From Auricularia sp. M13 (lineage: Eukaryota; Basidiomycota; Agaricomycetes; Auriculariales; Auriculariaceae): a DNA stretch of 64,000 nucleotides. Below are positions 43,301 to 53,288 of the stretch, piece by piece (position 1 is the first letter of the stretch; each line of letters starts with the position of its first letter). Under the pieces are notes generated by a model. The model did not search any database. It saw only the letters and a list, made by a program, of their open reading frames with translations, and was not told where the DNA came from. The stretch spans positions 496,001-560,000 of the forward strand of contig CM073203.1 in the NCBI GenBank assembly GCA_037042915.1. Reading direction: 5' to 3'. The position numbers and the translations under genes are program-made.

Positions 43301-44152
43301 TGGGGAACTGTTGCGCAGCGTGGCGATTTACGGACTCGAAACGCCGCGATGCGTCACAACGTTCCGCTGCGGGTTTCGTCGTGATCTCGTGTTGCAAGTC
43401 GTTGCGAGCATGAACTTTGGAGGGCCGAGCATGAACTTTGGAGGGCGGACTCACCGGTATGAGCAGAAACTATGCGCAAAGTGTTAGGAAGCACGGTCAG
43501 TTCATGGATTGGGTACAGACGTACGTCTGCAACAGCGTGTCGGCCAAAAAAGTACGCACGCTCGCCGAGCGCGAGTGTGCCAAAGTTCTCCGAGACGACC
43601 TCGAGCGTGTCGCTGATGACCACGTTCTCAGTTGGCGGTGGCGCCTTGATCTTCATGAGTTCATCCGCCAGCAGCGGGTGCTTTTCGTTGGAGACCTGCG
43701 CCTGGAGGGCGCCGAGCGCGTCTTCGAGGTCGGATATTCGCTTGGACATCTGTAGTGAATCAAGTTCGCAGTTTGCTGCATTAATACATTGACAATGCGT
43801 AATAATAAAAAAGCTCTACATACGGCCTCTATCTTGTCATGTAGATGTTGGGTGTCGGCGAGGACAAATCTGGAGACGCATTGTCAGCCCGGCGTTTAGC
43901 ACGAAACCGTGACTCTGAGCGCGGCACCTGTTGCCCGGACCAGCTGCCAGCGTTCCTATATGTGCGTCAGCCTGGAGTAGCGCGAGTTGCGCTATGCCGG
44001 TGGGCACCGTTGGGACATATGGCCGCGCAGCCGCGTTTGAAGCAGGATGAGCACGGCAACTTCCTGTCGCACTTGAGCTTGAGTCTGCGGCACTCTGCGC
44101 ACGACACAGCGCCAGGCCCGCGCTTTCGTTTCGTTTCGCGCTCGTCTTGCAT
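40367..44152 (-). CDS. Zn(II)2Cys6 transcription factor with fungal_trans domain and polyGln
   Basis: Nuclear regulator. The ATG at 44150-44152 starts QDERETKRKRGPGAVSCAE, followed by the binuclear zinc cluster CAECRRLKLKCDRKLPCSSCFKRGC. A coiled-coil-like SKRISDLEDALGALQAQV comes next. The fungal_trans middle homology region follows in several exons: LVELYYRDATWLFLPIPRD, MVDLNRPPYNVDGANYYQL, GLHRDDTSWNLCDEERQKRR, then DLWLSHAFGRPPSLTSAHVD. The C-terminal part is Pro/Ser-rich with a run of ~12 Gln (about 40690-40730) and ends SSSDYRTGV. One intron (43042-43524, 483 nt) is far longer than the rest and contains a hairpin and a small tandem repeat. Other introns are ~50 nt. Target genes are unknown; the divergent NAD(P)-binding gene starts 510 bp away and could be one. 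Confidence 0.85.
43130..43188. repeat. Hairpin in the long intron of the Zn2Cys6 gene
   Basis: CGTTGCGAGT (43130-43139) and ACTCGCAACG (43179-43188) are a perfect 10-bp inverted repeat, extended inward by an imperfect CTGTGGG/CCCCACAACAG stem. It may mark a small inserted element that enlarged this intron. Confidence 0.45.
43404..43447. repeat. Tandem duplication of ~20 bp in the same intron
   Basis: The unit CGAGCATGAACTTTGGAGGG occurs twice in a row. It is the only such duplication noticed in this gene. Confidence 0.6.
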
Positions 44153-44661
44153 GGTCGAACTGGAAGAAGAGAGAGAAAGAAACGCGCAGACTCATCTCCG
44201 ACCGCCCGATGAAGACAGGGCTATTTTCGGCACCCCGGCAAACTGCAGCGTCACCCTCCACTATGAGTATTATGCTCAGAAGATTTCCTGGAAACAGTCA
44301 AATGAGATCTCAGATGTCTCTGTTATCTAGTTTCAACAGCTTAGAAGCTACTCAAAGCCAGTGCACGAGCTACGGAGATGCCGGTGGATGACGGAACGGC
44401 TCGGCCATATCTTATCAGAGTTTATCTAATCAGATGTGTGGCTGGCGACTCAGGACGATTGCCACTCGGCGTATATGAACTCACCCGCTGCGAGTATAAA
44501 GGCATTCTTGAAATCCCATCGTAGTACGAACTGTACCCTCGCATCGTATGGCGTCATGGCTTACCAACGGTTACTCAGCACCCAGCGCCAACGGCATTCA
44601 AAAGAAGACCCCTCTTGCACGGTGCCCCGCGTTTCTCCGCACTCTGGATACAAACACCATC

Positions 44662-45468
44662 ATGTCGCAACATATCCTGCTCATCGGCGGCCACGGCAAG
44701 GTCGCCCAGCATCTCACGCCGCTGCTGCTCGCGCGCTCGCACACCGTGACCTCGATGATCCGCGACCCAGCGCAAGCGAGCACGATCACCGCGCTCGGCG
44801 CACACGGGCCGGGCAAGCTGCACGTCCTGGTGCGCAGCGTGGAGGACGTGAAGACCGCCGCGGACGCGCGCGCGATCCTGGACGAGGTTAAGCCGAGCTG
44901 GGTCGTCTGGAGCGCGGGCGCCGGCGGCAAGGGCGGCGCCGCGCGCACGTACGCCGTCGACCGCGACGCCGCGCGCGCGTTCATCAAGGCGTCTGCCGCC
45001 GCGCCGGGCGTCTCGGCGTTCCTCATGGTCTCCTATCTCGCCTCGCGCCGCAATAAGCCCGCGTGGTGGTCCGCCGAGGAGTGGGCCGCCGCGGTCAGGC
45101 TCAACGAGCAGGTCCTGCCGGACTACGCGAAGGCCAAGATCGCCGCGGACGAGTACCTCGTCGCCCAGAGCAAGGCGCGCGGCGAGGGGTTCAGGGGCAT
45201 ATGCTTGCGCCCTGGAACGTTGACGGACGAGAAGGCGGGCGGTGTGCAGCTGGGAAAGACGACTGGCAGTGGAGGCAAAGTGAGTCGCGAGGCCGTGGCG
45301 CAGGCGGCGGTGGAGGTCCTGGAGAGCGGCTATAAGGGAGGCTGGCTGGACTTGCTGGACGGCGAAGAGGATGTAAAGCAGGCCGCGGAGAGGGTGGCGA
45401 GGGAAAACGTGGATGCGTTCGAGGGGGAGGATGCGGAGAGGATATATGCCCTGGCTTCCACGGATTAG
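44662..45468 (+). CDS. NAD(P)-binding Rossmann-fold protein (NmrA/YMR090W-like)
   Basis: Intronless, 268 residues from the ATG at 44662 (MSQHILLIGGHGKVAQHL). An upstream in-frame ATG at 44548 would add 38 residues without homology-like features. The start LIGGHGKVAQ is a Rossmann dinucleotide-binding loop of the atypical short-chain dehydrogenase group. VVWSAGAGGKGGA, YAVDRDAARAF, FLMVSYLASRR and the YAKAKIAADEYLV helix follow, in the order seen in NmrA-like proteins such as yeast YMR090W. RGICLRPGTLTDEKAGG near the C-terminus is typical too. The catalytic Tyr of classical SDRs is not evident, so it may be a redox sensor or reductase of unknown substrate. It is divergent from the Zn2Cys6 regulator gene. 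Confidence 0.85.
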   Translation: MSQHILLIGGHGKVAQHLTPLLLARSHTVTSMIRDPAQASTITALGAHGPGKLHVLVRSVEDVKTAADARAILDEVKPSWVVWSAGAGGKGGAARTYAVDRDAARAFIKASAAAPGVSAFLMVSYLASRRNKPAWWSAEEWAAAVRLNEQVLPDYAKAKIAADEYLVAQSKARGEGFRGICLRPGTLTDEKAGGVQLGKTTGSGGKVSREAVAQAAVEVLESGYKGGWLDLLDGEEDVKQAAERVARENVDAFEGEDAERIYALASTD

Positions 45469-45788
45469 CCTGTAGGCACACTTGAAGCAAAATTCAGATT
45501 CCAACCTCTGCTTGCTCAAAGAAACTCCAGGAAGCGTTGCATCCCATCATCGGGTACCAAGAACGATACCATGTGATCCCTGACAGCGGGATGCGCAAAT
45601 TTCAATCCACGATGGAAGGTATGCGCTGGCCTAAGAGTGTAATGGACAGCGCGGCTACAAGAAGTACGCGTCCTAGGACCGTCCCGCAGCATTTGGACGA
45701 TGGTGGAAATACTGGGCCGTTGGTGTTCAACGTAAAGTGCGAGTAGTGGAATAATTGAAAGCTGGACAAAAGTTCTGAACGGTCGCTG
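45469..45788. other. Short intergenic stretch
   Basis: 3' region of the NAD(P)-binding gene and of the exon at 45789-46211. Nothing further seen. Confidence 0.4.
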
Positions 45789-46211
45789 TTAGAACCGCGC
45801 ACAGCGAAATATTGAGGCGTACGCATTGGGGTGCCTGGATAATTCCTCCCAGATTGCAGAGCACGCCTCGACGTGCCTGTAATAGGCCTCCGCATCCATA
45901 TGGATGGACAGATAATGAATCTGATTCAGGATGAGGTGTGCCCGGCGCAACACCAGGTTATACCGGGCCCTCTGGAATTCGACGCGATAGCGGTCCCTGC
46001 AGCGGGGCCCGGCGTCGCAATTGCACGCAGTGTTCGGCGCGTGTTTGCGGGTCACCAGGTGCCTCACAACGTCCGTCGGACCCGGCCTGAGTTGCGTAGG
46101 ATAGGGGAAGCCGAGAAGGACCTGCCATTCGTCGAATGCGCGTTCTCTGAAGAAGCAGCAGTCGACGAAGGACAGCGCGCTGATCTCGTTCGACACGTCG
46201 CGCTCGTTCAA
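45789..46211 (-). CDS. Unknown coding exon
   Basis: An open minus-strand stretch of 140 codons without an ATG at its start. It is preceded by a good 3' splice site (TTAATGGGGCAG|GTTGAACGAG), so it is read as a last exon. It contains FVDCCFFRERAFDEWQVLL, HAPNTACNCDAGPRCRDRY and AHLILNQIHYLSIHMDAEAYY, and ends SIFRCARF. The balanced composition suggests real coding sequence, but I do not recognise it. It may belong to the ULD-like gene upstream or be a remnant of a separate gene; I could not connect them through 46212-47800. Confidence 0.4.
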   Translation of the reverse strand: MNERDVSNEISALSFVDCCFFRERAFDEWQVLLGFPYPTQLRPGPTDVVRHLVTRKHAPNTACNCDAGPRCRDRYRVEFQRARYNLVLRRAHLILNQIHYLSIHMDAEAYYRHVEACSAIWEELSRHPNAYASIFRCARF

Positions 46212-47800
46212 CCTGCCCCATTAATGAATCAGGGTCAGCGATACTAGACAAGGGCCGGCACGTGCCGGCAGGGTCACCTTGCGCTTAATTTTGAGTTTTC
46301 AATGGAAGACATCCTTCTTGACAAGTACTTGCACCGTAAAGATGGTAATCCGGTATTATTCTGCCTCTGAACTGTTGTTCAGTCTCGAGGGATAATATAG
46401 TAGAGAGCAGATCTTCAGTGCCCCAACAGACGACTGCAACTATGAGCCACTATGAGTCGCTCCACTAGGTATACGTGGATGTCGCTTTCCAGGCCGCTGC
46501 GGAAGAAGAAACAAATTGAGAAATTGTCCGTCGGCGCACCTAGCAACATCAAGCTCAGACACCATTTTGGCAGCGCCCTCGTTGGCCAACTTGCACGCTG
46601 CCTTGACTGAGCCGGGCTGGACTGACTGGCAGGTTGTGCCTGCAGGACGGTTTAGGCAGACATGTGGCGGCGCACGCCGCATTGTGGCCATCCGGTGTGC
46701 ACAACTACGAGTTTCCGGGCAAGCGCTCTTTCTGACCAAATATGCTTACCGCGGGACCGCAGTCGCCCACGCCGCTACCCCAGTGTGGTGGATATTGCTG
46801 GGAACGATGGTGTCGCCCGGGCCGATCGTCGAGAAGCGGGGCGTAATGCGGCGGCACAGGTCGTGTAGCCGCCGGCGCCTCTTCCGCCCAAGGACATCTC
46901 AGCCTGGCTGCGCACAGCGCACACGACCCGTCCAACCTGCCAAGGGCCCATCTTCTCACACCCGCCGTCTTCCATGACCGAGATCATGTGAAACGTCCTC
47001 CGCGATGCGCTCACGCATCTGTAGCGCGCGCTCACCGACGCCGCCTGCCTGGAAGGCTTCCCGTCCGGTGCGCAGCTCAACGCGACAGGCCCAACGTCGA
47101 ATTTGCCTTTATCCACGGGCTCAACACCGCTAGCACATACGTGCCGCAGAGCTGGGAGATTGCGGACCCGCTGTCCAGGCAAGGTAGAGAGCGGAGAACC
47201 AGTAAAGGTCAGAGGAAACGTTCAATAGATTGTAAGCGTGAATATGTGCGTGTATTTGGATGAATGGACCAGATTCTTTGGTGTTGTCGATTTCCTGAAC
47301 TGCGGGATCCCGTCGTACGAGGCGGCGTTGTTGCGAAAGCTGAGCCCATCCCGGCCGACTAAAGGAGATGGCCAGCGTGTCGCCCGGGCCGTACTTGACT
47401 AACGTCGCAAACCCAAAGCAAAAGGCCAGAGACACAGGTGCAGACTCCAGACTAAGGTGCGGCGAATCCAATCCAAGCAGCCGTGGTAACAACACGACGA
47501 CACGGCCAATGGAAATGTAAAGCCGGCAAGAAAGGCTGCAGGCCAGGGTTATTGGAAGAAGCAGAGCACCGAGTAGCTGTCTTGCAAGAAGATGTGTCGA
47601 ATGCTGGTCAGTTGGACAAGTTGCTAATGCACCTGCAGTTGCGCAGACAAGAACCGGAGCTTGTTTGCATCCGGCTCCACGGATGTGGGCGCTTCGGTAA
47701 AGACTCGGAAAAAGGGCACGCGCGCTTAGGAATATCACACAAACGAGAGACCTTGCTGGCGCAAGGTGATTCGCGCACGGAATGCTACTGCCAGTGTAGA
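46212..47800. other. Unresolved region between gene fragments
   Basis: Minus-strand pieces look partly coding (for example KLRFLSAQLQ near 47650 and KYGPGDTLAISFSRPGW near 47380), but frames break often and I cannot build a gene model. It may be the decayed middle of the ULD-like gene. Confidence 0.3.
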
Positions 47801-47825
47801 TCATCATGAATGTACGCTCACCACT

Positions 47826-48687
47826 GTGTTATGATGTGGGTTTTGCCTGGACTAAGATCGACTTGACGGAGGGCCGCGTCTATGCGATGGTAATTCGGTC
47901 CGCTGTTGCACGCTTCGAGGAGCTGCATAAATCTCTGCGTTCGAAGTGGCATGGAGTTCGGCAAAGTTGTCGGCGCGGACTGTCTGTACGTACGCTGAAG
48001 GATGTCCGAGCAAACGGCTGGTAGTACGCTCCCTTCATGCGGTCGTAAAACAGGAACGTGGGCAGCCCGACGTCGAAGCGCATCTGGATGTCCTGCACGA
48101 CGTTGTACACGCGTTCCAGCGTCGTGGTCTGCCGCGCAACCGCATCCTGGACAGCGTCCTGATCATGGCTAGAACACAGAGATTCCCAATGGCAGCATCA
48201 CGTTAGATGAAGCCGATGTTCAATGAAGCACCGCGAGAAGACATACGATTGCGCGAGAGACAGATATGTCTGTATCACGTTGAGCTGCTCAGAGAGCCGC
48301 GTGCGGAGCCTGTCGACTTCCTTGCGCCCGCCGAGGATGCTCCATGCCGCGACCACCCAATAATGACGCCAGGCGGGCGCGCCGACCTTGCGCGTCATGT
48401 GGACCTTGAAGGACGCGACCTTCTGCAGGACGAGGCGCAGGACGTCGTGGCAGGCCGCGACGGCGTGTCTGATTCCGTTCTCGACCGCAGGTTGCAGCGG
48501 CAGGTGGCGCTGCTCAACCGACGCCCTCGTATGCTGCAGCGCCCGGGTGAACGAGTCAATGTCGGCGATGAGCTCGCGGATTTCGGCTGAGGCTCCCATC
48601 GCGTCGCTCAACGCGGCGCGCAGCTGCCACGCGACCTGCAGGACGGCGATGATATGCCGAATGAGCTGAAAATGACTGGCATGAGTT
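47826..48687 (-). pseudogene. ULD-like (ubiquitin-like domain) Agaricomycete gene, probably damaged
   Basis: Exon 1 encodes the helical N-terminal part common in Agaricomycete proteins with a ULD-type ubiquitin-like domain: HIIAVLQVAWQLRAALSDA, EIRELIADIDSFTRALQHT, VAACHDVLRLVLQKV, RLRTRLSEQLNVIQTYLSL. An intron (GTATGT...TTCTAG, about 48180-48245) leads to DAVQDAVARQTTTLERVYN, and a further one joins LPTFLFYDRMKGAYYQPFA to RFMQLLEACNSGPNYHRI, a ULD-like beginning. The natural start seems to be the ATG reading MPVIFSSFG, but the frame is off by one base before IIAVLQVAW. Family members read FGDIIAVLQVA there, so a one-base loss is likely. The downstream part is not clear. Damage or a base error are both possible. 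Confidence 0.5.
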
Positions 48688-48759
48688 CCTGCAGTCGCAG
48701 TGCAGAGGGAGAGCAAGTATATATACCGAGCTGTTTCCCAGACGATGTCAGAAAGCACC

Positions 48760-49214
48760 CGTGTTGTGCTCCTTGGGAATGCTTCAGTAGCAAGTCACAG
48801 CCTTACCAAGGCTGCAGAATCGTCGGCCAAAGGCTAAACGTCGCCCACTTCGAACTGAGTCGTTGGCGGATCGCAGTGAGCGTCGCAGGATGAAAGCTTC
48901 GGCCAGCATTGTTGCATCATCGTGCAGACGAGTGCCTCAGAAATATGTGAGCACTGCACACTGTACTGCCAGGAAGAAATCAAGAAGCCACATGGCCAGC
49001 AGAATTTCCAAGAGTATAAATGTAGAGCAAGCACAAGCACAGACTTCAGAACAGCGAGTTCAATATGTGATGGCGCGCGAGTCGTCGCGACCGGCCAGTG
49101 CTGGCTTCTGTCAACGGCATGTTGGGAGCGTGTAACGGGGAGAGCACTGGTTGGTCGTCATGGGCAGTAGATGCAATAGAAATTCGTGATTTCCACTGTC
49201 ATGGCGCCTGTGTG
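48760..49214. other. Intergenic, no gene seen
   Basis: Lies between the ULD-like gene start and repeat R. No coding or RNA signal. Confidence 0.45.
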
Positions 49215-49427
49215 CAGCGCGGTCACAAGCAAAGGACAAGGAACAGTGCGGAGTTTACACGAGTTCTGGTTCCGGTTGACGGTCTAAAACAGAGGAACAA
49301 CTGTGCGTATGTTAGTTCTGATGCTGCATACGGCACTCAATATTCGATAGGTCCCCGGCGTGTATATGTAAGATGCAGTATGGTAAGCCGTGTCCTAAGT
49401 TACATGTTGGCAAGTCATTGTCAATAG
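49215..49427 (+). repeat. Repeat R, left copy, directly flanking the right arm
   Basis: Begins CAGCGCGGTCAC and ends GTCAATAG, as does 52927-53222, in the same orientation. Shared anchors include CGGAGTTTACACGAGTTCTG, CGTGTATATGTAA and TACATGTTGGCAAGTCAT. It lacks ~83 bp present in the right copy. Together the copies bracket the FunK1 unit. Confidence 0.85.
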
Positions 49428-49487
49428 AAGACAGCGAGATGCGAGCGCGTGCGACAGCATTGGACAACCGAGGGCGAAGTGCCGACG

Positions 49488-52363
49488 CTACTTGCCCTTC
49501 GAGAACCAGAGCTGCCTATCCTTCCAGAACATAAGGCGCAGCGCGTGCGCCGTCTGTTGATGCGCATGTCGCAGCGGGTCATATGCCTCCCTCGCCATCC
49601 CGCCGTAATCGGGCGGAGAACCGCCCGCATCAGGTGGGCCAGGAGCTGGCATGAACCGCGCGTCCTGGGGCGGGGAGGCCTTCTTCGTCGCGGCCTTCTT
49701 GGAGGCGCCAGTGTCGCGATCTGTGGGATCTTCGGCCTTGCGTTTCTTCCCGGGCCGGCTTTGGCTCGTCGAGAGGACACTGGACAGTGCGCTTTTGCGA
49801 TTCGAAGAGCGGATGTGCGCAAGGGACGATGCAGGCACCGACTCCTTGCGCTCCTTGCTGTCCTCCGGGTTGGATTTGATGACTCTGGGCTGAGTGGTAT
49901 CGAACGCAAGATCCAGTATCCCCTCGTCGACCGTCAGAACGAAATGGAGAAGCAAGCGGCGGAATGCAACGTGCACATGGTTGTCGGCGACCATGTTGAG
50001 CTGTTCATAGTGATGCCAGGGAATGGACAGGTAGGTAGCCATGTCATCGAAGAGGCCATCGACTTGAACGATAGCAGGGTGGAAGAGTTCGCTAAGGTGA
50101 CCACGACGTTCGATAAAAACACCGCGCCGATCAGCAGCCTGGTCGGAGACAATGTGGCGGAGCATTGCGTCGCAAAACTGTGAGAATTCGTCGAGATCTC
50201 TCTCGCCGACGTCCGTCGTATTGAGGGGACGAGCGCGGACTGCTGCCCATAAGAAAACCCAGAACGAAGATTCCGCGTCATGGCGAAGACGATGGCGTGG
50301 CCTTGACCCCAGTTTGAGTGCGACAAAGCGATTCTTCTCCATAGCCATGACGGCCTCGAACTTGGTCATAAATCCCTTGTCGCCGTTCGGGAAAGCGTGT
50401 TGGAGAGCCAATCGACCCTGTGGCAGTTGTTCGATGGCGGAAAGAGCACGAAAGACTTTGTCCATGGGCTGATAAGGTGGGTATTTCAGCGCCTTGAAGT
50501 CCGCAAGTTCAACCGACATGAACATTGGGGTTCCCTGTCGAACATGAGCTCGTGCAAATCTGAAACATGATTGAGCGTACCGTCTTTTCGCGTCCCGCGT
50601 TAGGATTTTCCTTGAGCAGTTTCTTTGCGACGGCGTGATCCAAGTCGGTCAACAGGACGCGCGGCGAAAACCTAGGAGCGAGACCAGAATCGGTAGCGTG
50701 GTCAGCACACCCGTCGACCTCGACGCCGTCTGGTTGGACAGAGTGCGAGAGCTTGTGTCTAGAGACAACTATGAGTATGACATGCGGCAGCAGCGAAATA
50801 AATTAAAAGGTGACGAACATGACTTCGGAAATGCAAGGCCGTTCTAAAACCTTCCGCTGGTCCTCGTGGACGTCGAGGTGGAGCGGGTTATAGAGCACGT
50901 TGAACCAACTGACATCCCGGTGAAGAACGCCCTCATCTTCGCTGTCTTCATGCCACATATGATCGAGAGCTACAGACGATAGCACGTTAGCACAGCAAAG
51001 ACTGCTTGGGGGACGAATGCGTACTTTCGAGCAGATCGTAGAACGTGTAAAGAAGTTCGCGCAAAGAGCCGCACTGGCTCAATGGCTCCCCAATACTGGC
51101 CAGGCGGACGATATCCTGAACGCGGTCGACGACGAGTTCATCCGTTGCTGATGATTCAGGCTGGGAGGTAGAAGGGCCGTCGACCTGGGCACTCGAGTCT
51201 GATACGGTCACGCTGTAGATATCGTCGACGGTAGGAACAACCAGGGGTTCGCCGAGGTCGTCGTTGTCGGGGAAGAGACGTACAAGACCAGGAAGCCAGC
51301 CGTCCTTGTGCAGCGAGCGAAGGAGTTCCTTTTCGTTGGAGCGCGCGTTCCTTTGCTGCCAGGACATCTTCCAAAATCCCTTGACGCGCTCGGTAAAAAA
51401 TGCGCTGGCCGCGAGGTCATTGCTGATTGGGCCGTCCGAAATCTGAAACGATGCGAAAGTGATCCGCCCAGGGGCGCGGGCGACGTAGAATGGAGAGGTC
51501 GCGTACGGGACCCGCTTGCGGCCCTGGCGTGCCATGACGTCCCATTGCACGAAATGATTCTGCGTCGCGTTGTACTGCAGCTTCCGGTCACGGCTGTCGA
51601 GAGAGAGGTAGAGTCCGACGACGTAAGCCACCCATGGCTCAAGGCTCTCGCAGCTGACTGCATGAGAGGTCCACATAGCGCACGCGTTCAGCTCCGCCAG
51701 CACAACCTGACCAGCGTGAACCTTGAACCCGCGCACGGTAGGGATGTCGGGCCGGTACCGTTTGAGCGTGGCCATGTATGACTTGAGCTGCGGCATGCCG
51801 TCGTCGGGGTTAGTGGGGACCTTCTGCTCGCCGACGCTGTCGATCTCGGGCCAAGCCATCGGCTGTCGATAATCGGCGACGGTCAAGGCGTGGTTGAGGT
51901 CGGCGATGTTGCCTCGATAGGAGATGTAGTCAGGTTCGAATAGAGTGCCGAGAAAATCCCCAGAAGGATGCGTGTGCGGCCCGCTGGCGAATATGAAAGC
52001 AGTATCGAGGTCCTCGTTGCGATTGACCGCATGATAAAACGCCTTGCTGATATGGTTTAGAAGATGGGTCGTCGGGCCGTAGTGCTCGGTTTCAGCGGTG
52101 GATTTGACAACCGCGACGAGGGCAGCGTGCGCCTCGACAACTTTCGCCTCGGCGACGACATTGTCCCATGCGCCTGAGCCGCGCAGACCCTTGCCCTTGC
52201 CAAGCCTAGCCTGAAGTCGGTTCTTAGTGTGTTCGATATAGTCCGCCATGTGTCGAGGCCGGATGGCTCGGTTCGCGATGGTGTGCTCGTGTCCAGCAGT
52301 GATGTTGGCTTGTTGCGAGTGCTGGCTAGCTCTGACCGGCGAGTCCTGGGGTTGCTGCGACAT
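49488..52363 (-). CDS. FunK1-type protein kinase, copy 2
   Basis: Same exon layout as the gene at 37051-39928. ATG at 52361-52363, first exon down to ~51020, HRD exon around 50900 (LHRDVSWFNVLYN), DLD exon around 50640 (VLLTDLDHAVAKKL), last exon from 50533 (GTPMFMSVELADFKA) to the stop at 49488 (LWFSKGK). All frames are open, so this copy also looks functional. The first ~455 residues differ from copy 1 at only about a dozen sites and the last ~190 are nearly identical. The ~160 residues after FMSVEL differ at about 50 sites (for example PPYQPMDKVFRALSAIEQL against EAYLPVDKVLLALSAIDEL). This mosaic points to gene conversion between the arms. Confidence 0.85.
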
Positions 52364-52902
52364 AGCGGAGATTTAGCACGATGATTTCCCTGGAGACGGA
52401 TACGCACCTCCTTATGTAGTGCTGGCGGCAGCCGTGGTGGGTGAACGGAAGTCACATGCGGAGCAGCGGAGTTCACCCGCGTTTCGGCTCTCAGGTCCGA
52501 CCAAAACGTGGTTCAAGTAAAAAGATCGTTCATCCCCGTGCCAACCCTCATTTGAGCTTCGTAATATTAAGGACGCAGAAATTGCGACGAAGATTCAATT
52601 TTTGTATGTGCCGCTGTATCTGCCGGACAACCGTACCTTGGCCGCACCCCCTCCAACGATCAGCATTTCATTCCAAGCCCTGCAGGCTATCAAGAACCCG
52701 GAAGATGGTAAAATATGCCAGATGCTGAGGTCGAAACTCCGGGTAAACTTCTCCACGTCACGCGTGGTTCAGATAATTCCTTAGTCACATCCTCGCTTCC
52801 AAATCATATTCTTCTGGCTGTGCCCCAAGCGCACCACGCACCGCACAACGACGCATGACGAGTCTACCCTTTCTCCGGATATGGAAGCACATTTCCAGTC
52901 GT

Positions 52903-52918
52903 GTGGTCACGTGACCAC
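52903..52918. promoter_or_regulatory. 16-bp perfect palindrome at the outer edge of the right arm
   Basis: GTGGTCACGTGACCAC, identical to 36490-36505 and again ~545 bp upstream of the kinase ATG. Conservation of the full palindrome while nearby bases changed suggests a function, perhaps a bHLH site or an end signal of the unit. Confidence 0.5.
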
Positions 52919-52926
52919 CGCCAGGT

Positions 52927-53222
52927 CAGCGCGGTCACGAGCAAAGGACAAGAAACAGTCCGGAGTTTACACGAGTTCTGGTTCCGATTATCATCCCGCT
53001 CACGCGCGGGCGAAAAAGATACGAACTGCCGCACTTTCGCCCTGCCATTGGCGGAGTTTCAGATCTGCTGTATCGTGGTATAAAACATAGGAACAGCTGT
53101 TCGGAGGCTAGTCCCTGCTGCATAGTACTGCACTTGATACAAGTCGATAAGTCGTCCGCGTGTATATGTAAAATGCAGTATGGTAAGTTGTGTCCTACAT
53201 GTTGGCAAGTCATCGTCAATAG
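52927..53222 (+). repeat. Repeat R, right copy, directly flanking the right arm
   Basis: Full-length partner of 49215-49427. The extra ~83 bp contain a small inverted repeat (CCCGCTCACGCGCGGG) and CCCTGCCATTGGCGGAG, which is also present in the diverged counterpart near 40190. This shows that the left copy lost it. A TATA-like GGTATAAAACA lies at about 53078. Confidence 0.85.
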
Positions 53223-53288
53223 TTTGTCCCATTGCATGCACCGCCCTATCGCTGGTGGGCGTCATGCCATCCTCATAAATAACAGCCT

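Larger units (their letters stand above)
49428..52926 (-). repeat. Inverted duplication, right arm (contains FunK1 copy 2)
   Basis: Reverse-complement counterpart of 36481-40000. Edges are GAAGACAGCGAGATGCGAGC on the left and GTGGTCACGTGACCACCGCC on the right. A 13-16-bp stretch near 36510-36530 of the left arm is absent here. The arm sits exactly between two direct copies of repeat R. Confidence 0.88.

Noticed and set aside
44575-45519. 314-codon minus-strand open frame
   Set aside because: Exact shadow of the NAD(P)-binding gene; Arg/Leu/Ala-rich without motifs.
49215-53222. R-FunK1-R considered as an LTR retroelement
   Set aside because: No pol, gag or integrase-like coding sequence lies between the repeats, no target duplication was found, and the enclosed gene keeps its introns, which argues against an RNA intermediate.
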